Assembly (NCBI GenBank): GCA_030147505.1
Contig: JASBVG010000105.1
Coordinates: 27,197-91,196 of the forward strand
Length of the DNA stretch: 64,000 nt
Reading direction: 5' to 3'
Source: Tardiphaga sp.
GTDB lineage: Bacteria > Pseudomonadota > Alphaproteobacteria > Rhizobiales > Xanthobacteraceae
This document shows, piece by piece, positions 9,501 to 18,500 of the stretch. The notes beneath the pieces were generated by a model, which worked only from the letters and a program-made list of their open reading frames with translations, was not told where the DNA came from and ran no database searches. Positions within the stretch are counted from its first letter, which is position 1, and every line of letters starts with the position of its first letter. The position numbers and the translations under genes were made by a program.

Positions 9501-12500
9501 GGTGAAGCCGGGATTGCCAGGCGACTGACCGTAGATCGAAGAGCCGCCGGTTGCCGTCACGATGATTTCGGCCGGGCTGACGGTCCATGATCCCGTCCTG
9601 CGGTCGGTGATCGTGTAATTTCCATTGGTCAGCGTACCGAGAACGCTCAGCGTGTAGTTGCCGGCGTTTGTGAGATTATCGATGCCAAAGCTGTTGGCGA
9701 GGCCGGTGAGCACGCCGACACCCTGGCCGTTCTGCAGGCCGGTGGCGGTGAAGCCGGGATTACCAGGCGACTGACCGTAGCTCGACGAGCCGCCGGTTGC
9801 CGTAACGACGATCTCAGCCGGGTTAACGGTCCATGTACCGGTACCGAAATTGGTGATTGTATAGTTGCTATTGGTCAGGGTGCCGAGAACGCTGAGCGTG
9901 TAGCTGCCGGCATTGGTCTGGCCGTCAATGCCGAAGCTGTTGGAGAGACCCGTGAGCACCGCCACCGTCTCGCCGTTCTTGAGGCCGGTCGCTGTCAGGC
10001 CCGGATCGGTCGGCGATGAACCGTAGCTCGATGAACCGCCTGCGGCACTCACTGTAATAGCGGCACGTGCGATCGAGCCAGTGCCGGTGATGGTGAGGGA
10101 GCCGATGGAATAGTTGCCATTGCCCAGCGTCAATCCAGAAAATCCGGAGATGGTGTGAGCTCCGGCATTCGCGCTGTCATAAACGCCGGCTAGTGCGCTC
10201 AAGATAGCGCTGTCGGAGCCGATAAAGCCGTAGGCCGAACCGGAAATCGACGTTGATCCGCCACCGGAGGTCGTGGTGCCGTCATAGGTCTTGTTGATGC
10301 CGCCGAGATTGACGGTGCCAGACAGGGCCTTGGGCGTGATCGTACCGATGGAGCCGATGGCGGTGGTGGAGGTGAGGACATAGTTGCGCGCAAGGCCTGG
10401 ATTGCCAGAGGTAAGCCCGACGCCGGTCACGCTGACGACGATGCCGGTGCCGGCGTTGGCGCTGCCATAGGTGGCGGCACTGGCACCCGTGATGGCGGCA
10501 GTGATGGCGTTGTAGTCGGGGCTTCCCGGATAGAGATTAGACACCCGAAAGTTGGCCGCGGTCAGGTTTGCGCCATCCGTCGTGCCGTCATAGGTCTTGG
10601 TCGTCGAACCGATCAACTCGACGGTTACCTGACGCTGGGTTACGGCCATCGAGCCGTTGGCATAGGTGATGGTGTAGTTCAGCGCCGAGCCCGACGTGAA
10701 GAAGGCGTTCGAGGTGTTGTAGGAATACGAATAGCCGGCATCCGCATCGGCGCCACCGTTATGGCTGTTATTGGCGGCTCCCGGACCGTTGGAGATGCCG
10801 ACATAGCCAATGGTATCCCCATTTGCGAGGCCGGAGCCGCCGACGCTGACCGAAGAGGTGCCGGTCGGATTGGCATCGCCATATTCGCGGGAGATATTGC
10901 CGCCTTGCACGACGATCGCCTTGGGCGTCCGCGCCACGGCGCCGGGCAGGAACACGAACCGATAGGCTGAACCGTCACTGCTCTGCTTGTTGACTTGGCC
11001 GCCAATCACGAGGTCGCCGTCGCCATTGACTTGCATGGCTTGTTGAATGGACGAATTGTTCAGTTGAAGCGACAGATTGTTGATGGAGTTGTTGTCATAT
11101 CTCCGCACCCCATAGAGCGTATAGGTGATGGTCGGCGTCGTGTCGTAGGGAGACGTCGTATTATTCGCGACAACGAAGATCGTGTGCGAGTTCTGCGTCG
11201 CGAGCACTGGATAGCTGCCGCCGATATTGGCCCAGGTGCCTCCGAAACCGAAGCCGCCGTAGCTGTAGACCCCTGGGAATAGCAGCGAGCCCGGGTTTTT
11301 CGCCTGGCTGTCGGTCATCCCGTAATAGCTGCCAGCGCTGCCCGAAAAGACGGCGCCGATAGCCGCGTTCCGGCCCGAGGAATCCATGTTCCAGTAGTTG
11401 TTGATGCTCGCCCCGCCGGCGTTCCCGTTCGATGCGCCGATGAGGCCGCCATTATAGCCGCTGCCGCTGACCCATCCTGTCGCATAAGTGCGGGTGAATG
11501 AAGCCGCGGTTTGTAAAATTCCGATCAAGCCGCCCGTCGGGCCACTGCCGGTCACGGAGCCTTGAGCGTAGGAGTCGGAAATCGTTGCCGCACCAAAGCC
11601 GATCGCGACCTCGCTGGTCCCCGCCGCGCCATGCTGTCCAACCAGACCACCAGTGAAGGCACCGCCCGTATTGGTGACGGCACCGGTTGCCCATGACTGG
11701 GAAATACTGCCGACATTGTAGCCGACCAACCCGCCGACGCCGCCATTCGCACCGTTGGTGCCGCCGCCGTTGCCATATACCGTGACGGATCCGGTTGCGT
11801 AGGACGCGAAGATGGCGCCGGCGTTGTAACCAACCAGGCCGCCGGTCGGCGAGCCTGCCGCGCGTACATTGCCGCCTGCAAAGGAGTTATTGATATTGCC
11901 GCCGGGATAGCGCTGACCCGATAGGGTTTGTGTCATGTCGCCGTTCTGGCCGACAAGACCGCCGACAAAGTTGCCGCCGCGAGTCGTGGCATAATCGACC
12001 GGTCCGGAGCCATAGGCGGTAACGTTCGCCATCGACATCGAATCGTTCACCGACGCGTTGTTGCTTACATTTGTGCCCCGTGGTCGCAACCAGCCGACCA
12101 GACCACCCACGTTCTGCGACTCGTTGCCGATACTGGTCACCGAGCCGAGCGAATAGCTGCGCCAGACGCTCACTGTGGTCAGGCCGACGATGCCGCCGAC
12201 ATTGGAGCCACCACCACCGCCGCCATCGATCGGGCCGATGCCGCCGGGCACATACTGCCAGCCGGATGTCCCTGCCATGACACTTCCGCTGAAGCCGAGC
12301 TGGAAGAATCCGGATGTGTTGATGCCGCCTCCGACAAAGGCGTTGCCGGCGATGCCGCCGACATTGTCGCCCTTGCCGGTCACGTTTCCGGTGACGCTGA
12401 TGTTTCTGACTGCCCCGCCCACCGAGCCGGCCACCGCGCCGACATTGCTGTTACCGACGATGCTGACATTGGTGAGGCTGAAATTATCGAGTTTGGCGAG

Positions 12501-15500
12501 GCCACCGTTCACATATCCGAACAGGCCGATATTGTCGGTGCCCGCCCGGTTAATCGTCAGCCCGTTTATGTTGTAGCCATTGCCCTGGAAGCTGCCGCTG
12601 AACACCCGGCTTGCATTGCCGATCGGGTTGAAGCCCGCACCATTGTTCCAACCAGCTGTGATTCCGGCCTGAATGTCGGCGCCCAGCGCGAAATTCTTGC
12701 TGAAAAGGGAAGGTGTGGTGGCGATGCCTTGCAGGCCGTAGATGTCGATAACCTTGTAAGCGTCGTTGACCGTGCCATCGCCCCCGGCGAAACGCGTGAA
12801 CTGGACGCCGCTGCCGAGATTGAAATTGACCGCGTAGAACGAACGCAGGTCGGTCGTGTTCTGCAGCCAGTTGCCGCTGTTGAGCTGGAACGTCTGGACG
12901 CCGACCGCCCCACCCACGCTGATCGTGCCGCTATTGATGGTCCACTGGCTGCCCATGCCGTTGACGTAATCGCCGATCGCCAGCGCGCCCGCCGTCGATG
13001 TCGTCATCGTGCCATTGGCCCAGGCGAGAGCACCGAGCGTGATATTGCTGCCGCTGATAGAGCCGCCGGCACCGGTGCCGCCACCGGTGACGCCGCCGCC
13101 GACATACACATCCCCAGCCGAAGCGACGAGATACAGTCCGCCATTTGCCCAGGATAGCCCGCCGGTGATGGAAACCGTACGACCAGTGACATTGGCGCTG
13201 GCACCCGTGCCGCTACCAACGAGCGAGCCGTCCACATAGACGTTCCCCGCTGAGGCGTTGATATTCGCGCCGCCGTTCTGCCAGGTCGCTGACTTCATCG
13301 CGATGTCGCGGCCGGCGATCGTCAATGCCGCGCCGGGACCCCAGCCTGACAGAGCGCCGTTGAGGATGACATTGCCATCTGTGGCGGTCAGGCGCATCAG
13401 GCCGGCCTGCCACTGGATGCTCGAATTGGCAGTGATGCTCGCGCCGGAAATGGTGGCCCCCGCGCCGGGGCCTGCGCCGCTCAACAGGCCGTTGAAAATG
13501 ACGGCGCCGGAGGATGCGGTAGCGGTAAGAAGCCCGCTGGTCCAGTAAAGTGGACCGGCCGTGATCGAAGTGCCCGTGATCGTCACTGCGCCATTGGCGG
13601 TGATCGACGAGGCAGCGTTGAAGGTGCCCGTCGCGTTCAGCGTCGCTTGGCCATTGGCGACGACCGCCGCGCCGAGATTCAGGTTGCGGCCGATCATGGT
13701 CAGCGTGCCGCCGCTGGTGATCACGCCGTTGACCGTAATGTCGCTATTGCCGACCGCGTTCAGATTGACGGAACCACCGGCATTGATGGCGGCTGTCACT
13801 GAGATGCCAGTGCCGGTGAGGGCGACGGCGCCGCCCGCATTGATTGCGGAGGTCACGGAGACGCCGCTGGCATTGATATAGACGCCGCCGATCGCGGTGA
13901 GGGCCTGGCCAACCACATAGGGACCGGTGCCGGTTGATGTGATGGCAATGCCCGTCAGGCCGTTGACGAAAGACTGCACCGACGCATTGCCGCCGACGGC
14001 CGAGGTCAATTCGGTGGTGTAGCCATTGCTGCTGTAGTTCGAACTGGACGTAGTCCAGCCGAGATAGCTGCCGGTATAGATGTTGTTGTTCTTTGCCGAT
14101 CCGGACGTGCTCTGAAGCGCGGCACCGCCATTCGCGCCGAGCCCGGATGTGTAGACGAGGAGGCTGCTGGAACCACTCACTGTCCCTTGTGGCAGCAAAA
14201 GCTGATAGAAGCCGTATCCGTCAGAGAAGCCGCTGCCGACCGAAACGCCATTGACGACCGCATTGACGGCGACGCCGCCATAACCGTTGCCACCCGGACC
14301 GTTGAAGACTTGGCCGGTGATCGCCTGGGGTGTCGTGCCGGCAGGGAATTGCCACAGCAGATAGGGATAGCTGTAGCCGGGAACGATGCCCCATATAGAT
14401 GACGAGAATCCGTTCGGCAGGCCTGTCGTTCCGTAAGTCGCGGCATAGTTGGCGAGGCCACCTTCGAGCGCGATATTCGCGGTGCCGTTGCCCCGACCGG
14501 AGAAACCGCCGGCGCTGCCGCCAGCCATGGCATAGCTGTTGGTGATCGTACCACCCCAGCTGCCGGATCCCGGCGGGCCGTTGGAGTTGAGCCACCAGAT
14601 ATAGGCATCGTTCACGCCAACGAAGCCGGCGACATAGTAAGTGCCGCCTACGCGTGAATTGGCATAGGATTCGCTGATCAGACTGCCGGTGCCGTTGCCG
14701 CCGACGAAGCCGCCGACGCCGCCGCGTCCGGAGACGTTCACGCCGCTGGTCCATGAGCGCGTGATGGTGCCGTAGTTGAAGCCGACCAGGCCACCGACAT
14801 AGTCGCTGCCGACAATGGTGCCACCGACCACGCCGACATTCCTGATGGTGCCCGCATTGCTGCCGAAAATGCCGACATCGTTGCGGCCGGTGATGATCGT
14901 GATGTTGTTGATCGTGTAGCCTTGGCCGTCGAGCGTGCCGGCAAACGAATTCGCTTTGTCGACGACGCCGCGATTGCCGCTGCCCATGAAGATGAAATTG
15001 CCTTCGTAACTGGCTTGCTGGTCGCCGCTGCCGATCGGGATGAAGCCGGCACCGCCATTCCAGATCGCCGTTACCGAAGCGTCGATACTGTTGGCGAGAA
15101 CGAAGTTCTTGTTCATCAACTGCGGCGAGTTGAGGCCTTGCAGGCCGTAGATGTCCGTCAGCTGATAGGGCGCCGCCGATGTACCGTCACCTCCGAGCGC
15201 GCGGATGAAAGCGCCGGACGTGAATGTCATGGTATTGGCAGCGAACGACGGTAGCGCTGCACTGATCTGGGACCAGGTGCCGTCGAGCGTGAAATTGTTG
15301 GCACTGAAGCTGTTGTTGGCGGCGATATAGCCGCCGGCTTTGAGCGTGAAATCGTTCGAGCCGGTCACCGCATTGTTGAAGATGATGTTGTTGGTTGCGG
15401 TGAAAGCAAGATTGCCGGTGCCGGACAGCGCGCCGTTGATCAGAATGTCGTGCGCCGAATTCAGTGTGATGAGATTGCTGTTCGCAAAGTTCACCGCACC

Positions 15501-18500
15501 GACGATGATGTCATCCGCGCCACCGGTGGTAATGAACACCTTGCCGCCGCTGGTATCTGGCGCAGCATCGACGGTAAAGTTGCCGGAGCCGCCGAGGCGA
15601 GCGCCGGTCAGACCGCTGACAAAACTGCTGCCGATGGCATTGGCCGAGGTCCAGGCCGACGAGATTGCCGGATTGGCGCTGGAGACCGAGTTGCCTGGAG
15701 CAGGAATGCTGAGATAGCCGCCCCAGATGTCGGGCATCGTCACTGAACCAGTCGCCTGATAGGCGAAGCTTGCGGAATTCAGAAGGCTGAGCGAACTATT
15801 GGCGGTGTAATAGGCGACGACATTCGAGCCACTTGAATGGATCGAGCCTTCCGGGATCAGAACGATATAGAGTCCATTGAAATAGCTGACGCCGCGCCCG
15901 AGTGTAATGCCATCGACCATGGCGTTGATCTGGCCACCATTGAGAAGCGTGACGCCGTTATCTTTGTAGGCGTATCCGGTGACGACCTGTGGCGTGCCGT
16001 TTGGAAACTGCCATTTGAGATACGCGAAGCTCTTTCCGTCAACGATGCCCCAAACCGATCCGGAAAAGCCGTCGGGCAGGCCGGCCTGCATCGCTGCCGA
16101 CGTCAGGCCGGAGCCCGATGCGCTGCCCGCTTGTCCCGACGTTTCGGTGTTCCAATAGGACGAAATGCTCGCGGTGCCGTTCTGCTTGCCACCGAAGCCG
16201 CCAACATTGCTGGTGCCGATCACTCTGCCGGTCGAATAGGAGCTGGCGATCGCGGTCGCCGAGTCGCTCAGGCCAAAAAAGCCGCCGACCTGATTGGTCC
16301 CGGAGACGCTCCCTTGCGCGTAGCCGTTGGAAATATTGCCGTCGGCGGTGGCCGTATGCCGGTTGTAGCCGACAAAGCCTCCGACATTGGTGCCGCCTGT
16401 GACGCTGCTGGTCGAGTAAGATTGCGAAATCGTTCCGGTGTTCACGCCGACGAGGCCGCCGACGCTCGTCGAGCCCGAGACCGTCGCGCCGCCGAACGAG
16501 CGCTCGATGACGCCACCTTCAAGATTGTTGCCGGCCAGTGCACCGACATTGTTTCTGCCAGCAACGCGCCCGTTGGCGATACCGACATCGAAGATGTGAC
16601 CGGCATTGCTACCGAACAGGCCGACGTCGTCCGTGCCGCCGCGATTGATGGTGAGACTGCTGATGACGTGCCCCTGTCCGTCGAACGAGCCGGTAAATGC
16701 GGTTGCCGAGGTCTGGCCGTTGCCAAGGGCGACGAAGCCGGCATTGGCGTTCCAGGTTGATGTCAACGCGGCGTCGATGTCGTTCGCCAATTTATAGTGG
16801 AGCGACAACCCGGCGCTGATGCCCTGCAAGCCATAGACATCCGCGATCTGATAGGCATTGCCTGCGCTGCCGTCGCCGCCGAGTACGCGGACGAAGGTCG
16901 TGCCGGCGGCCAGCCGGAAATCGGTGGCGGTGAACGTCCCGAGCGATCCGATCTGCCGGTAGTTACCGGCCTGCAGCCAGAATCCGGCTGTCGTGATGGC
17001 GCCGGATCCGCTGATCGTATCGGCCGCGTTGACTTGAAGCGTGCCGGTGCTGTTCACCGCTGCATTAAAGAGGATGTCATCGCCCGCGTTCAGATACATG
17101 CCGGTGACGTTGACGGCTTGATTGAAGACGATGTCGCCGCCGGCATAAATCGTCATGCCGTCTGTGGTGAAACCGGTCTGGATCTTGACATCGCGGCCGG
17201 CGCGCATCCAACCGCTGGACAGACCGGTATTGAGAAGGATGTCGCGGCCTGCCGCAATCATCGGCGTATAGCCTTGGACGTTGCCGAACCATTGCGTGAG
17301 CGTCAGGTCGTCTGCGGCGGTAATGGCCGAGAAAGTGCCGTTGCCCGCATCGACGGTAAAGTTGCCGGCTGCATTCAATATTCGGCGTGTCTGGATGCTG
17401 GGAGTGTAGACCCCGAGGCTGCTGCCATACTGCAGGTAATAGGTTTGATAGAAGTTCGGACGCAATTCGGTCATGGCCGCGGTCAGTGCTGCGGACAGGT
17501 CGCTGCCGACGCGCGGATCAGATAGGGTTGTCGCAGTGGTCCAGACACCGATCGAGTCGTTCAGCAAACCCATGTTGCGAACGGAGTCCGTGGCATTCAG
17601 CGCCAGCGTGGCGGCAGCGTAATAGTCGCTGTAGTTGCCAGAAATAATGTAGGTGACGACGGTCGATCCGCTCGGCAGGATTTCGCGGGTTGGCAGCTGG
17701 AAGTAATAGTAGCCGTTGTTGCCGGTGCGCGACGCCTGGAAATAGCGGTAGCTATCGATCTCGAGATTGACTGTCGTGTTCTGCCAGACGGCTCCGGCGC
17801 TGTTGGAATAACCTGTACCTGACACGATCTGCGGCGCGCTGCTGAATGCCGAACGCAGATAGGGATAGGTGGTGCCAGTCGAGATCGCCCAGCTCCCGCT
17901 GTCGAATCCGGCCGGCAGACCGCTTTGCAACTGGAACGTGGTCAGGCCGGTGCCGTAAGGCGAGGTCGTGCCGCGCGTTGACAGATCGTAATAGGCGTTG
18001 ATGAACGTCGTGTTCGACGCGCTGCTGGTGATGCCATTGATCGCATTGGTGAAGACATTGACGATCGTGCTGTTCGATACCGAACCGATCATCACACCGT
18101 TGCCGGTGAGCGAATAGGCGTTGCGCAGCGTCGCATTGCTCATCGAGGAGGCGATGGCGGCCTGATTGGCGTTGAGCAGGCCCGTCACGTAGACGTTGGT
18201 GATCAGGCCGCCCGTCACAGAACCGATCAGCGCTGCTTCGCTGTTGAACGTGCCACTCAGATAGACGTTAGCGACGGTACCGGCGCTGGTCTGTGCCAGC
18301 GACGATCGGGGATTGCCCCAGGTCACGTTTAACCCGCTTTGATACGGAGTCTGGGCATTCAGCACGAGGTCGCGCACGGTGCCGGTCGAGGCAAGCGCGG
18401 TGATAAAGTAATTATTGTAACCGACATTGAGCTGATTGCCCAAGCCGCTGAACGTTCCGCTGAATGTGCCGAAATAAGTACCCCAGTTGTTGTTGAGGCT

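Noticed and set aside
8104..10071. Regular repeats considered as a CRISPR array
   Set aside because: The period is 246 bases, units have no spacer/repeat division and are translated as in-frame protein modules.
11928..13157. 409-codon plus-strand frame inside the first adhesin gene
   Set aside because: The minus strand carries the haemagglutinin-type beta-helix. The plus reading is an Ala/Asp/Val-rich mirror of Gly/Asn/Ser codons.
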